This document shows positions 35,884-45,290 of a stretch of DNA of 64,000 bases, piece after piece. The stretch is from an uncultured Lachnospiraceae bacterium (GTDB lineage: Bacteria > Bacillota > Clostridia > Lachnospirales > Lachnospiraceae): NCBI GenBank assembly GCA_946546945.1, contig CAMNOU010000006.1:1-64000 (forward strand). The letters are read 5' to 3'. The stretch's first letter is position 1. Every line of letters begins with the position of its first letter. Position numbers and translations under genes: made by a program. Below the pieces are notes generated by a model. It was not told the origin of the DNA, did not search any database, and saw only the letters and a list, made by a program, of their open reading frames with translations.

Positions 35884-35896
35884 AGGGGAATCGACG

Positions 35897-36850
35897 ATGA
35901 ATTCTTTGGATGAAGTATTAAAAGAGGTCCGCACAGCCGCAGTGTCGGGGCATGTCCGCCCCGACGGAGACTGTGCCGGTTCCTGTCTGGCAGTATATAA
36001 TTATATCCGGGAAGTGTACCCCGGTGTGGATGTACATCTTTTCCTGGAACCGATTCCGGAAAAATTCCGCTTTCTCAAGAACGCGGACAGAATAGAGGAT
36101 GCTGCTTCGGCCGGGGCATCCGGACGATACGATCTTTTTATTGCGCTGGACTGTTCGGATGAGGAACGGCTCGGGGCGGCAGCGGATCTTTTCAGAAAGG
36201 CAGAACGGACGGTCTGTATTGATCATCATCTTACCAATGAAAGCTTTGCGGATGAAAATTATATCGATCCGCAGGCGAGTTCAGCGAGTGAACTGGTCTA
36301 CGACCTTCTGGATAAAGCACATCTGACAAAAGAGATCGCGGAATGTCTTTATCTCGGGATCGTGCATGATACGGGCGTCTTTCAGTATTCCTGCACATCC
36401 AGAAAGACCATGTGTATTGCCGGAGAACTGATGGAAACCGGAATCGACTATCCCCGGATCGTGGATGAGACATTTTTCATCAAGACCTACCCCCAGCTGA
36501 GAATCTGGGGCAGGGCCATGCAGGAAAGCACCCTGTATCTGGATGGGAAATGCATCGGAAGCGTCATCACGGCAGAAGATGTTCGTGAATTTGGCGCGTC
36601 CTATGACGATCTGGACGGGATCGTCAGTCAGCTGCGCTCTACCGCAGGCGTAGAGGCGGCAGTATTTTTGTATGAAATAAATGGCGCATATAAGGTGAGC
36701 CTGCGATCCGCTTCGTATGTGGATGTGGCAAAAATCGCATCTTCGTTCGGAGGCGGCGGACACGCAAGAGCGGCGGGATTCTCCGCCCAGGGTGCCCCGC
36801 GGCAGATCATGGAAAAAGTGCTGGCAGAGATCAGAACGCAGCTGCGGTAA
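35897..36850 (+). CDS. nrnA: DHH/DHHA1 phosphoesterase, NrnA-like nanoRNase / pAp phosphatase
   Basis: 317 aa. The metal motifs are HVRPDGDCAGS, LDCSDEERLG and the DHH motif IDHHLTNE; the DHHA1 end has GGGGHARAAGF, which binds the nucleotide. The family degrades 2-5-nt RNAs and pAp. It lies between rbfA and truB, its usual place in Firmicutes. The first metal motif has Arg-Pro between His and Asp (HVRPDGD), common in this branch. Confidence 0.9.
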   Translation: MNSLDEVLKEVRTAAVSGHVRPDGDCAGSCLAVYNYIREVYPGVDVHLFLEPIPEKFRFLKNADRIEDAASAGASGRYDLFIALDCSDEERLGAAADLFRKAERTVCIDHHLTNESFADENYIDPQASSASELVYDLLDKAHLTKEIAECLYLGIVHDTGVFQYSCTSRKTMCIAGELMETGIDYPRIVDETFFIKTYPQLRIWGRAMQESTLYLDGKCIGSVITAEDVREFGASYDDLDGIVSQLRSTAGVEAAVFLYEINGAYKVSLRSASYVDVAKIASSFGGGGHARAAGFSAQGAPRQIMEKVLAEIRTQLR

Positions 36851-36860
36851 GGAGCGCATG

Positions 36861-37763
36861 ATGTACAACGGAATTCTGAATGTATATAAAGAGCCCGGAT
36901 ATACCTCCTTTGATGTCGTCGCAAAGCTCAGAGGAATTTTGAAAATAAAAAAAATCGGCCATACCGGCACCCTCGATCCGGATGCAGAAGGAGTTCTGCC
37001 GGTCTGTCTCGGGAAAGCGACCCGGGTCTGCGATCTGCTCACAGACCGGGATAAGGAGTACCGGGCAGATATGATCTTAGGTGTCGAGACGGATACACAG
37101 GATCTTTCGGGAACAGTCCTCAGACAGGGCAGTACGGACGGATTGACGGCAGAGATGATCCGCAGGGCTGTTTTCAGCTTTGCCGGGGAAACAGAACAGA
37201 TTCCGCCCATGTATTCCGCGCTCAAAGTCAATGGCCGCAAACTGTGCGATCTTGCAAGAAAAGGGGAGATCGTTGAAAGAAAACCCCGCAGGATCCGGAT
37301 CTATGATATCCGGATTGAAAAAATCGAGGTTCCGGCTGTCCGGATGACCGTCCGGTGTTCCAAAGGGACCTATATCCGTACCCTGTGCCACGATATCGGG
37401 CAGAAGCTGGGATGCGGAGCGGCGCTGGAACACCTGGTGCGGACACAGGCCGCCGGATACCGGATTGAGGATGCGCTGCGCCTGGAAGAGATTGAAAAGC
37501 TTCGCGATGAGGGCAGGCTGAAAGAGAAGATCTGCCCGACAGAAAATGTTTTCCTGACGTACCCTTATTTTTCGACAAAAGAATCTGCTGACAGGCTCCT
37601 GTATAACGGGAATGCCCTTCAGAAAAAAGATTTTAATGAGGATACATATGATGATCACGCAGGGCCTGTGAGGGTCCGGGACTCAAAGGGAACGTTTTGC
37701 GCGGTTTATCAGTTCTCGGCAGAAAAGCAAGCTTACAGACCGGTCAGGATGTTTTTGCCGTAA
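36861..37763 (+). CDS. truB: tRNA pseudouridine(55) synthase TruB
   Basis: 300 aa from the ATG at 36861; GGAG is 6 nt upstream, and the ATG at 36858 is too close. The catalytic Asp is in HTGTLDPDAEGVLP (about residue 39). YSALKVNGRKLCDLARKG and SKGTYIRTLCHDIG are conserved. It modifies U55 of the T loop of all tRNAs. The long ORF start at 36717 lies within nrnA and is not used. Confidence 0.94.
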   Translation: MYNGILNVYKEPGYTSFDVVAKLRGILKIKKIGHTGTLDPDAEGVLPVCLGKATRVCDLLTDRDKEYRADMILGVETDTQDLSGTVLRQGSTDGLTAEMIRRAVFSFAGETEQIPPMYSALKVNGRKLCDLARKGEIVERKPRRIRIYDIRIEKIEVPAVRMTVRCSKGTYIRTLCHDIGQKLGCGAALEHLVRTQAAGYRIEDALRLEEIEKLRDEGRLKEKICPTENVFLTYPYFSTKESADRLLYNGNALQKKDFNEDTYDDHAGPVRVRDSKGTFCAVYQFSAEKQAYRPVRMFLP

Positions 37764-37813
37764 CAGAAAATGCCGGAGACCTGTTCACCTTTTATAAGCG
37801 CAGGAAGAATAAG

Positions 37814-38746
37814 ATGAGATATATAAAGAACACAATGGATTTCGAGATCACAGAGCCCTCTGTCATCACCCTCGGCAAGTTCGACGGGCTTCATCTCGGG
37901 CACCGCTATCTGATGGAAGCGGTGGTGAAAGGAAAAGCCGAGGGATTAAAAAGCGTTGTTTTTACGTTCGATATTCCTCCGAAGGCTGTCAATGGGGCAG
38001 CTTATAAGGTATTATCGACAAAAGAGGAAAAACTCAGCATCTTCGAGGACGCGGGGATCGATTATCTGATCGAATGTCCTTTTACAGAGCAGCTGCGCCA
38101 GATGATGCCGTATGATTTTCTGAAAATGCTCACGGACAGAATCTGCATCAAAAAGATTGCCGCAGGGACAGATTTCCGTTTCGGATATAAACGCAGCGGA
38201 AGCTACCTGGATCTGGAACGGTATGCGGATACGTTTTCCTATGAGACAGTCATCACCGAAAAGAAGCAGTACAAAGGCCGGGACATCAGCAGCACGAGGA
38301 TACGGACATGTATCGAAAACGGGGAGATCGAAGAGGCGAACCGGCTGCTGGGATACCATTATTTTGTGCGGGCGAAGGTAGAGCATGGCAATGCGCTGGG
38401 GAGAACACTCGGATTTCCCACGGCCAATCTGCTGCCGCCTCCCGAAAAACTCCTGCCGCCGAACGGAGGCTACTGCTCGCAGATCCTGATTGACGGAAAG
38501 CTCTATAACGGGATCAGCAATATCGGAAGAAAGCCGACGATCAAAGGGGAATATCCCGTCGGAGTAGAAACCAATATCTTTGATTTCGACGGAGATATTT
38601 ACGGAAAGACCATACAGGTTTCTTTTCTGAAATATCTGCGGCCGGAACAGAAATTTGATTCGGTTGATGACCTGGTCGTGCAGATGGAAGCGGACAGGAA
38701 CACCTGTAAGGAATTTTTTGAAAAAGAATATTTACAAAGAAATTGA
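37814..38746 (+). CDS. ribF: Bifunctional riboflavin kinase / FAD synthetase
   Basis: 310 aa. The N-terminal nucleotidyltransferase has GKFDGLHLGHRYL and the ISSTRIRTCIENG segment; the C-terminal kinase has GRTLGFPTANL and the GVETNIFDFDGDIYG strand. It makes FMN and FAD, needed by Rnf, ApbE and the flavoproteins encoded nearby. The start at 37814 follows AGGAAG; the ORF upstream of it overlaps truB. Confidence 0.93.
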   Translation: MRYIKNTMDFEITEPSVITLGKFDGLHLGHRYLMEAVVKGKAEGLKSVVFTFDIPPKAVNGAAYKVLSTKEEKLSIFEDAGIDYLIECPFTEQLRQMMPYDFLKMLTDRICIKKIAAGTDFRFGYKRSGSYLDLERYADTFSYETVITEKKQYKGRDISSTRIRTCIENGEIEEANRLLGYHYFVRAKVEHGNALGRTLGFPTANLLPPPEKLLPPNGGYCSQILIDGKLYNGISNIGRKPTIKGEYPVGVETNIFDFDGDIYGKTIQVSFLKYLRPEQKFDSVDDLVVQMEADRNTCKEFFEKEYLQRN

Positions 38747-38759
38747 AATATGCTATATT
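38731..38759 (+). promoter_or_regulatory. rpsO promoter
   Basis: TTTACA, 17 nt, TATATT. The -35 box lies inside the last codons of ribF. The resulting leader of about 100 nt precedes rpsO. Confidence 0.7.
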
Positions 38760-38765
38760 AGTCAG

Positions 38766-38868
38766 GTGTGAGCTTTAGCCCGTACTCAGTGTCTGGACTC
38801 TCCGACCTGACACCTGGTAGCTCACAGGAAGAAGACCGGGCCTTATCAAAGAAAAGGAGGAAATCGAC
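38766..38868 (+). promoter_or_regulatory. Probable ribosomal protein S15 autoregulatory leader
   Basis: The roughly 100-nt untranslated leader contains complementary blocks: CAGGTGTGAGCT with AGCTCACAGG, and CAGGTGT with ACACCTGG. It ends in AAAGGAGG. S15 commonly represses its own mRNA through such junction or pseudoknot leaders. The precise structural class cannot be assigned by eye. Confidence 0.5.
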
Positions 38869-39135
38869 ATGATTTCAAAAGAAAAGAAAGCAGCCATCAT
38901 GGCAGAGTATGGCAGAACACCGAATGACACAGGATCACCGGAAGTACAGATCGCAATTCTGACCGCTCGTATCAAAGAGCTCACAGATCATCTGAAAGAG
39001 CATCCGAAGGATACGCATTCCAGACGCGGTATGTACAAGATGGTAGGTCAGCGACGCGGCTTGCTGGATTATCTGAAGAAGAAAGATCTGGAAGGCTATC
39101 GTGCACTGATCGCAAAGCTTGGAATCAGAAGATAA
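38869..39135 (+). CDS. rpsO: 30S ribosomal protein S15
   Basis: 88 aa, the canonical size, with [17 protein letters not shown] and [20 protein letters not shown], the 16S helix 22 contacts. It precedes pnp, the common bacterial order. Confidence 0.97.
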   Translation: MISKEKKAAIMAEYGRTPNDTGSPEVQIAILTARIKELTDHLKEHPKDTHSRRGMYKMVGQRRGLLDYLKKKDLEGYRALIAKLGIRR

Positions 39136-39216
39136 CAGGGAATCAAAGCGGCGGGAGATGCTTTTTAAGTGTTTCTCGCTACTTTTCGTTCGGGCAGGGG
39201 TTTCGGATCCGGGACC

Positions 39217-39278
39217 ACTGATTAGCGCATAATTTCCGCCTGACCGGATCAGGGGGCGCAGATTGTGCATTAATCAGT
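39217..39278 (+). promoter_or_regulatory. Long hairpin in the rpsO-pnp intergenic leader
   Basis: ACTGATTAGCGCATAAT pairs with ATTGTGCATTAATCAGT, leaving a 28-nt loop that can fold further. The hairpin is flanked by TTTCGGATC direct repeats and outer GGCAGG/CCTGCC pairing. It lies just before the pnp ribosome site and resembles RNase III or PNPase autoregulatory structures. Confidence 0.55.
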
Positions 39279-39325
39279 AGTTTCGGATCTCCTGCCAGAC
39301 GTATTTCAAGGAGAAGGAGAAGAAT

Positions 39326-41419
39326 ATGAAACAGACATTTTCAATGGAACTGGCCGGCAGGACACTCAGTGTGGATATCGGCCGTGTTGCTGCACAGGCA
39401 AATGGTGCGGCGCTGATGCATTACGGAGATACGACCGTGCTGTCTACGGCAACGGCTTCCGACAAGCCGCGTGAGGGAATCGATTTCTTCCCCCTGAGCG
39501 TTGAGTTTGAAGAAAAAATGTATTCCGTAGGAAAAATCCCGGGCGGATTCAACAAGAGAGAGGGAAAGGCTTCGGAGAATGCGGTGCTCACCGCCCGTGT
39601 GATCGACCGTCCGATGCGCCCCCTGTTCCCGAAGGACTACCGCAATGACGTGACACTGAACAACCTGGTGCTGAGCGTGGATCCGGAGAATCGTCCGGAA
39701 CTGGTAGCTATGCTGGGTTCCGCGATTGCGACCAGTATTTCCGACATTCCTTTCAGCGGTCCCTGTGCGACCACACAGATCGGTATGGAAAACGGAGAGT
39801 TCATCGTCAATCCCTGCCAGAAATCCTGGGATGAGGGAGATCTGCAGCTGACCGTTGCGTCCACTTCGGAAAAGGTAATCATGATTGAGGCAGGCGCCAA
39901 CGAGATCAAAGAGGATAAGATGATCGAGGCCATCTATATGGCTCATGAAATCAATCAGACGATCATTGCCTTTATCAACGAGATCGTTGCTGCTGTCGGC
40001 AAAGAGAAACATACGTACACCAGCTGTGCGATCACTGAGGAGATGTTTGAGGCGATCCGGAAGATCGTTCCTCCCGAGCGCATGGAAGAGGCTGTATTTA
40101 CAGACGAAAAACAGAAACGCGAAGAGAACATCCGCCAGATCACCGAAGAGTGCGAGGAGGCTTTTGCCGACAGAGAAGAGTGGCTGGAAGTGCTTGGCGA
40201 AGCGATCTACCAGTATCAGAAAAAGACCGTCAGAAAGATGATCCTTCAGGATCATAAGCGCCCGGATGGACGTGCGATCAATCAGATCCGTCCGCTGGCT
40301 GCGGAAGTGGACCTGATCCCGCGTGTACACGGTTCTGCGATGTTCACCAGAGGACAGACCCAGATCTGTACGATTACGACACTTGCTCCGCTTTCCGATA
40401 TGCAGAGAGTCGACGGCCTCGATGAGAACATTGTAAACAAGCGTTATATGCATCATTATAATTTCCCTTCCTATTCGGTAGGTGAGACAAAACCGTCCAG
40501 AGGACCGGGACGCCGCGAGATCGGACATGGCGCGCTGGCAGAGAAGGCGCTCGTACCGGTACTTCCTTCGGAAGAAGAGTTCCCTTACGCGATCCGTACG
40601 GTTTCCGAGACCTTTGAGTCCAACGGTTCGACTTCCCAGGCGAGCATCTGTGCGTCATCCATGTCTCTGATGGCAGCCGGCGTACCGATCAAAAAGCCTG
40701 TAGCAGGTATCTCCTGCGGACTTGTGACCGGCGAGACGGATGAGGATTATATTGTATTGACGGACATCCAGGGTCTGGAGGACTTCTTCGGAGATATGGA
40801 CTTCAAGGTGGCCGGTACCCGTGATGGAATCACTGCGATCCAGATGGATATCAAGATCCATGGTCTGACCCGCCCCATCGTAGAGGAAGCGATCGCCAGA
40901 ACCCGTGAGGCAAGGCTGTATATCCTGGATGAGGTGATGGCAAAAGCCATCGAAGCTCCGCGTCCTGAAGTCGGCAAATACGCGCCGAAGATCATCTCCA
41001 TGCAGATCGACCCGCAGAAGATCGGAGATGTGGTCGGTCAGCGCGGCAAAACCATCAACGCGATTATTGAGGAGACAGGCGTTCGCATCGACATCACCGA
41101 TGACGGAACCGTTTCCATCTGCGGTACTGATGCGGAAATGATGGAGAAGGCCAGAAAATATGTCGAGATTATTGTGACTGATTTTGAAGCCGGACAGATC
41201 TTCACCGGTAAAGTGGTGAGCATTAAGGAATTCGGCGCATTTATCGAATTCGCCCCGGGCAAAGAGGGAATGGTTCACATTTCCAAGATTGCCAAAGAGC
41301 GGATCAAGCGCGTAGAGGATGTGCTGACCCTTGGAGACATGGTCACAGTGGTTTGCCTCGGCAAAGACAAAATGGGCAGAATCAGCTTCAGCATGAAAGA
41401 TGTCAAAGACAAAAAATAA
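39326..41419 (+). CDS. pnp: Polyribonucleotide nucleotidyltransferase (PNPase)
   Basis: A 697-aa 3'-5' exoribonuclease. Two RNase PH domains (second one with QASICASSMSLMAAGVPI and the catalytic Asp region TDIQGLEDFFGDMDFKVAGT) are followed by a KH domain (GKTINAIIEETGVRIDI) and a C-terminal S1 domain ending in FSMKDVKDKK. GGAGAAGGAG precedes the start. A terminator follows at 41435. Confidence 0.97.
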   Translation: MKQTFSMELAGRTLSVDIGRVAAQANGAALMHYGDTTVLSTATASDKPREGIDFFPLSVEFEEKMYSVGKIPGGFNKREGKASENAVLTARVIDRPMRPLFPKDYRNDVTLNNLVLSVDPENRPELVAMLGSAIATSISDIPFSGPCATTQIGMENGEFIVNPCQKSWDEGDLQLTVASTSEKVIMIEAGANEIKEDKMIEAIYMAHEINQTIIAFINEIVAAVGKEKHTYTSCAITEEMFEAIRKIVPPERMEEAVFTDEKQKREENIRQITEECEEAFADREEWLEVLGEAIYQYQKKTVRKMILQDHKRPDGRAINQIRPLAAEVDLIPRVHGSAMFTRGQTQICTITTLAPLSDMQRVDGLDENIVNKRYMHHYNFPSYSVGETKPSRGPGRREIGHGALAEKALVPVLPSEEEFPYAIRTVSETFESNGSTSQASICASSMSLMAAGVPIKKPVAGISCGLVTGETDEDYIVLTDIQGLEDFFGDMDFKVAGTRDGITAIQMDIKIHGLTRPIVEEAIARTREARLYILDEVMAKAIEAPRPEVGKYAPKIISMQIDPQKIGDVVGQRGKTINAIIEETGVRIDITDDGTVSICGTDAEMMEKARKYVEIIVTDFEAGQIFTGKVVSIKEFGAFIEFAPGKEGMVHISKIAKERIKRVEDVLTLGDMVTVVCLGKDKMGRISFSMKDVKDKK

Positions 41420-41434
41420 TTGATCTTATATAGG

Positions 41435-41463
41435 ACCGCCGCATGTATTTTGCGGCGGTTTTC
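41435..41463 (+). terminator. Terminator after pnp
   Basis: ACCGCCGCA/TGCGGCGGT stem with a short loop, then TTTC. It separates pnp from the subtilase gene. Confidence 0.75.
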
Positions 41464-41525
41464 TGCGCGTTCCGGCCGGACGGGAATATTATGGAAGAGA
41501 GAGAAAACTTTGATGGTTGTCTTTT

Positions 41526-42398
41526 ATGAAAAGAATACTGGATTTTATTCATGCCTCTTATGCATACCGGCTCGGCCTGGACGGGCGGGGCATCGGAGCG
41601 GCTGTTCTGGATACGGGAATCTGCGCGCATCATGACCTCGGCAGCCGGATCATGGGATTTTATGATTTTGTAAACGGAATAAATGACCCCTATGATGACA
41701 ACGGACACGGGACGCACATCAGCGGGATCATAGGAGCATCGGCAGACGCGGAGTATCCCGGCGTCGCGCCGCAATGCAGCCTGTACGGATATAAGGTTCT
41801 GGATCAGAATGGAAATGGAAGCATCGACACTGCCTGCAGAGCTCTGGAGAAGATTCTGGAGGAAAACAGCAAACATCCCGGTACGGTCCGGGTGGCCAAT
41901 ATTTCGGTCGGCATGACGGAGTCGGTCCCTCCCGGAGCGAAAAGCAGACTGATTCATATGGTAGAGAAGGTGTGGGACAGCGGCGTTGTTGTGCTCGCGG
42001 CTGCCGGAAATAACGGCCCCGGAGAAAATACGGTTACCAGTCCCGGGATTTCCAAAAAGATCATAACCGTCGGGAGCCTGGATGATGGTTCCCGGGATCG
42101 TTTCCGGCGGGGATATTCGGGAAGAGGACCGACCGATGAGTGTGTCGTCAAACCCGAGATTCTGATGCCGGGAACCAATATTTACAGCTGTGCCGGCCGC
42201 AGATACGGATATGTAAGGAAAAGCGGCACTTCCATGGCGGTACCGGTACTTGCCGGCGCGATTGTCCTTTTGCTGCAGGCCTATCCGTATCTGACGCCGA
42301 ATCAGGTAAAGATCCGCCTGTTCTATGCAGCCAGAAAGACCGGCCTGGCAAAGGACCGGAAATGCTGGGGCACGATTACGATGGACCATCTGCTGTAG
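41526..42398 (+). CDS. S8 family (subtilisin-like) serine peptidase without signal peptide
   Basis: 290 aa from the ATG at 41526; the track's TTG at 41517 has no better ribosome site. The catalytic triad is visible: Asp in AVLDTGI (about 32), His in DNGHGTHISG (about 62) and Ser in SGTSMAVP (about 235), with the oxyanion Asn in AAGNNGPG. There is no secretion signal or propeptide, so it resembles intracellular subtilases. The last 23 nt overlap the convergent D,D-carboxypeptidase gene. Confidence 0.85.
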   Translation: MKRILDFIHASYAYRLGLDGRGIGAAVLDTGICAHHDLGSRIMGFYDFVNGINDPYDDNGHGTHISGIIGASADAEYPGVAPQCSLYGYKVLDQNGNGSIDTACRALEKILEENSKHPGTVRVANISVGMTESVPPGAKSRLIHMVEKVWDSGVVVLAAAGNNGPGENTVTSPGISKKIITVGSLDDGSRDRFRRGYSGRGPTDECVVKPEILMPGTNIYSCAGRRYGYVRKSGTSMAVPVLAGAIVLLLQAYPYLTPNQVKIRLFYAARKTGLAKDRKCWGTITMDHLL

Positions 42399-43578
42399 CA
42401 TCCGCTGCAGCGCGGCCGCCGGCATCAAAAAACAGTCTGTGCAGAAGCCGGATCAGGACATCCCGGAAGGTCTCTTCTTCAACGGATGCAGATGCGATGA
42501 TCTCCACTTCGCCTACTTTTTCGCCGGCGAGATAATAAGCTGCCCTGCCGACAGGATCTCCTTTTTTTACCGGAGCGGCAATGGAATCCGGAAGATCAAC
42601 GGATTTGGAGAGCTCTTCGGAGGATCCGGAGGTATCCAGATACCGGAACTCATTGCGGTAGCGGACGGGGAGAAAGCTGTCGGTTCCGCCGGTCACCGGA
42701 ATGGCAGACAGAGAATCTGTATTTGCGTCACAGAGCAGGCGGCAGATGCCAAATCCCCAGTCAAACAGATGGATGGCATCGGCGATCCTTGCTTTACTGT
42801 CTGCGGCGGCCATGATGACGGCAATCAGATGGACATCATCTTTGGACGCTGTGGCGGAGAGACAGAAGCCGGCCTGACTTGTGGAACCTGTCTTCAGTCC
42901 GGTGGCGCAGGGATACTGTTTTAAGAGTTTATTGGTGCTGTTCAGCGTGAAGCTGCTGTCTCCCTTTCTCGTGTGATGTGTCATATCTTCCGTCCAGATC
43001 TTTGTATACTCAAATATTTCCGGATGTTTTGTGGTAAGTTCTCTGGACATCAGGGCGATATCCAGGGCGCTGGAATAATGGTCTTTGGCATCGAGGCCGC
43101 AGCTGTTCACAAAATGTGTGTCCTTCATTCCGAGCTCTCCGGCTTTTTTATTCATTTGTTCTACAAAGGCGCTCTCTGTTCCGCCCAGATGTTCCGCCAT
43201 GGCTACACAGGCGTCATTGGCGCTGGAAATGACAATACATTTTATCAGGGTCTCAACACTCTGGGTCTCCATGGGTTCCAGAAAGACCTGGGAGCCGCCC
43301 ATGCCGGCGGCATGTTCGGAGACCGTAACGGTATCATCAAGAGAGATCCTGCCGCTGTCCAGTGCTTCGAAGGTCAGCAGCAGGGTCATGACTTTTGTGA
43401 CGCTTGCGAGCGGACGCCGGTCCGTTTCCTGCCGGGCATACAGAATCCTTCCGGAATCCTGGTCCATCAGCAGGACAGAAGGGGCGCTGGTCTCAGGGGC
43501 CGGAACGTCCGCGCGGGCGGGGAGGGCGGATAAGAAAGCGGCAGCGAAGCCGAGTATCAGACATAGAAGTTGTTTCAT
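42376..43578 (-). CDS. D-alanyl-D-alanine carboxypeptidase (DacF/PBP5-like)
   Basis: 400 aa from ATG 43578. The signal peptide MKQLLCLILGFAAAFLSALPARA is followed by the penicillin-binding motifs SVTK (SxxK, about residue 58), SAN (SSANDACVA) and KTG (LKTGSTSQ). A C-terminal beta-rich domain and a terminal segment that may anchor in the membrane complete the layout. It trims the fifth residue from peptidoglycan stem peptides, perhaps including spore cortex. The track start at 43638 adds 20 residues ahead of the signal peptide and is rejected. Confidence 0.9.
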   Translation of the reverse strand: MKQLLCLILGFAAAFLSALPARADVPAPETSAPSVLLMDQDSGRILYARQETDRRPLASVTKVMTLLLTFEALDSGRISLDDTVTVSEHAAGMGGSQVFLEPMETQSVETLIKCIVISSANDACVAMAEHLGGTESAFVEQMNKKAGELGMKDTHFVNSCGLDAKDHYSSALDIALMSRELTTKHPEIFEYTKIWTEDMTHHTRKGDSSFTLNSTNKLLKQYPCATGLKTGSTSQAGFCLSATASKDDVHLIAVIMAAADSKARIADAIHLFDWGFGICRLLCDANTDSLSAIPVTGGTDSFLPVRYRNEFRYLDTSGSSEELSKSVDLPDSIAAPVKKGDPVGRAAYYLAGEKVGEVEIIASASVEEETFRDVLIRLLHRLFFDAGGRAAADATADGPS

Positions 43579-43701
43579 GAGATCACCGTTTGTCGGAGTT
43601 ACTATTATGTTTATTAGGGGAGGACGGGATCTATTCACGAAACTTTCGCTTGCGTTGTTCCCGTATATTCAGTAAAATATGGTTTGGATTGGAGAGAAGT
43701 C

Positions 43702-44448
43702 ATGGAGCTGAGCGTAAAACTAGAAGTGTTTGAAGGTCCGCTGGATCTGCTGCTTCACTTGCTTGAAAAAAATAAAGTCAATATATATGATATCCCGATC
43801 GTGGAGATCACGGATCAGTATCTGGAATACATCCGCGGAATGCAGCAGGAAGATCTGAATGTTATGAGCGAATTTATGGTCATGGCATCTACTTTGCTCG
43901 ATATCAAAGCGAGATGGCTGCTTCCGAAAGAAGAGACAGAAGAAGAGGAAGAAGAAGATCCGCGCGCGGAGCTTGTGGAACGTCTCCTTCAGTATAAGAT
44001 GTACAAATATATGTCACTGGAATTAAAGGACCGTGAGTTCGACGCGGCAAAACAGATGTATAAGGATCCGACGATTCCGGAAGCGGTAAGAGCCTATGAA
44101 CAGCCTGTCGATCTGGATGCGCTGACTGCGGGACTGGATCTGGATATCCTTCATGAAATATTTGAATCGGTACTGAAACGGCAGGAAAACAAACTGGATC
44201 CGATCCGTTCGACCTATGGAAAGATAGAAAAGGAAGAGGTCACGGTGGAAGAGAAGATGACCTATATGGAAGACTATCTGAAAAAACACAGACGTTTTTC
44301 TTTCCGCAGCCTGCTGATGAAACAGCGAAGCAAAGTTGAAGTGGTCGTTACGTTTCTGGCGATTCTGGAATACATGAAGATGGGAAGGATCCGGGTCGGT
44401 CAGGACCATGTCTTTGGAGAGATCGAGATTGAGGTCACAGAGGCATAA
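43702..44448 (+). CDS. scpA: Segregation and condensation protein A
   Basis: A 248-aa kleisin of the SMC-ScpAB condensin. LEVFEGPLDLLLHLLEKNKV opens the SMC-binding helix region, and a winged-helix end (FLAILEYMKMGRIRVGQ) closes it. GGAGAGAAG precedes the ATG. It is followed by scpB 22 nt later. Confidence 0.94.
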   Translation: MELSVKLEVFEGPLDLLLHLLEKNKVNIYDIPIVEITDQYLEYIRGMQQEDLNVMSEFMVMASTLLDIKARWLLPKEETEEEEEEDPRAELVERLLQYKMYKYMSLELKDREFDAAKQMYKDPTIPEAVRAYEQPVDLDALTAGLDLDILHEIFESVLKRQENKLDPIRSTYGKIEKEEVTVEEKMTYMEDYLKKHRRFSFRSLLMKQRSKVEVVVTFLAILEYMKMGRIRVGQDHVFGEIEIEVTEA

Positions 44449-44470
44449 AGGAGAGGATTTTGGAGGAACG

Positions 44471-45040
44471 ATGAAAGTGGAAAATTACGAGGCGGCGGTA
44501 GAAGCAATCCTTTTTGCCATGGGCAATTCCGTGGAGCTGTCCAGGATTGCGGATGCCATGGAAATATCTGAAAAAGAAGCGAAGCTGATCATACAGAATC
44601 TGTCCGACAGATATAAAAATGAAAACTGCGGCCTGCAGATCATAGAACTGGACGGGGCCTATCAGATGTGCACCAAACCCAGCCAGTACGAATACCTGAT
44701 CCGCATCGCGAAGCAGCCGAAAAAACATGTGCTGACGGATGTGCTTCTGGAGACATTGTCCATTATTGCTTACAAACAGCCCGTGACCAGGGCGGAAATC
44801 GAAAAGATCAGGGGAGTGTCCTGTGAGCACGCGGTCAACCGTCTGGTGGATTATAATCTGATCCGCGAGATCGGACGTCTGGACGCGCCGGGCAGGCCCA
44901 TCCTGTTTGGAACGACAGAGGAATTCCTGCGGTGCTTCGGCGTCCAGTCCGCACAGGACCTTCCGGCCCTGGACCCGGAACAGATGGAGGAATTCAAGAC
45001 ACAGGCGCAGGAGGAAGTACAGCTGAAGCTGAATATATAA
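44471..45040 (+). CDS. scpB: Segregation and condensation protein B
   Basis: 189 aa with two winged-helix domains. AAVEAILFAMGNSVEL at the start and LETLSIIAYKQPVTRAEIEKIRGV are ScpB hallmarks. The start at 44471 follows TGGAGG; the upstream part of the ORF overlaps scpA in another frame. It forms the condensin with ScpA and SMC. Confidence 0.94.
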   Translation: MKVENYEAAVEAILFAMGNSVELSRIADAMEISEKEAKLIIQNLSDRYKNENCGLQIIELDGAYQMCTKPSQYEYLIRIAKQPKKHVLTDVLLETLSIIAYKQPVTRAEIEKIRGVSCEHAVNRLVDYNLIREIGRLDAPGRPILFGTTEEFLRCFGVQSAQDLPALDPEQMEEFKTQAQEEVQLKLNI

Positions 45041-45101
45041 TCCGTAAGAAGCGGACAGAGGAAACAAAGAAGAAATCTTAAAAAGGAAATACAAACAGGT
45101 T

Positions 45102-45158
45102 CCGGGAGTTCTTTGCGGTCTTTTTTCACAGACCGGCAGAAAACTTCCGGATTTTTTT
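45102..45158 (+). terminator. Terminator after scpB
   Basis: CCGGGAGTT/AACTTCCGG outer stem with GCGGTC/GACCG inner pairing, then ATTTTTTT. Confidence 0.7.
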
Positions 45159-45213
45159 GTAAAAAATTATTTGGACGTTATTTCGGATGGTTTATTGTTG
45201 GATAGCAGGTGTA

Positions 45214-45290
45214 TTCCGGCTCCGGAACATGCTTCCCCGGAGGGCCGGAAGAAGGAGGAATTGTATATGTGCAGTTTTTTACATTTTTAG
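45214..45290 (+). other. Hairpin followed by a 7-codon ORF with strong ribosome site
   Basis: The stem TTCCGGC/GCCGGAA (with inner TCCGG/CCGGA) is followed by AGGAGG and, 8 nt on, ATG opening MCSFLHF and TAG (45267-45290). The rest of the 314-nt gap between scpB and the RpiR gene holds the scpB terminator and the RpiR promoter. The mini-ORF may be a leader peptide or the remnant of a lost gene start. Confidence 0.35.
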
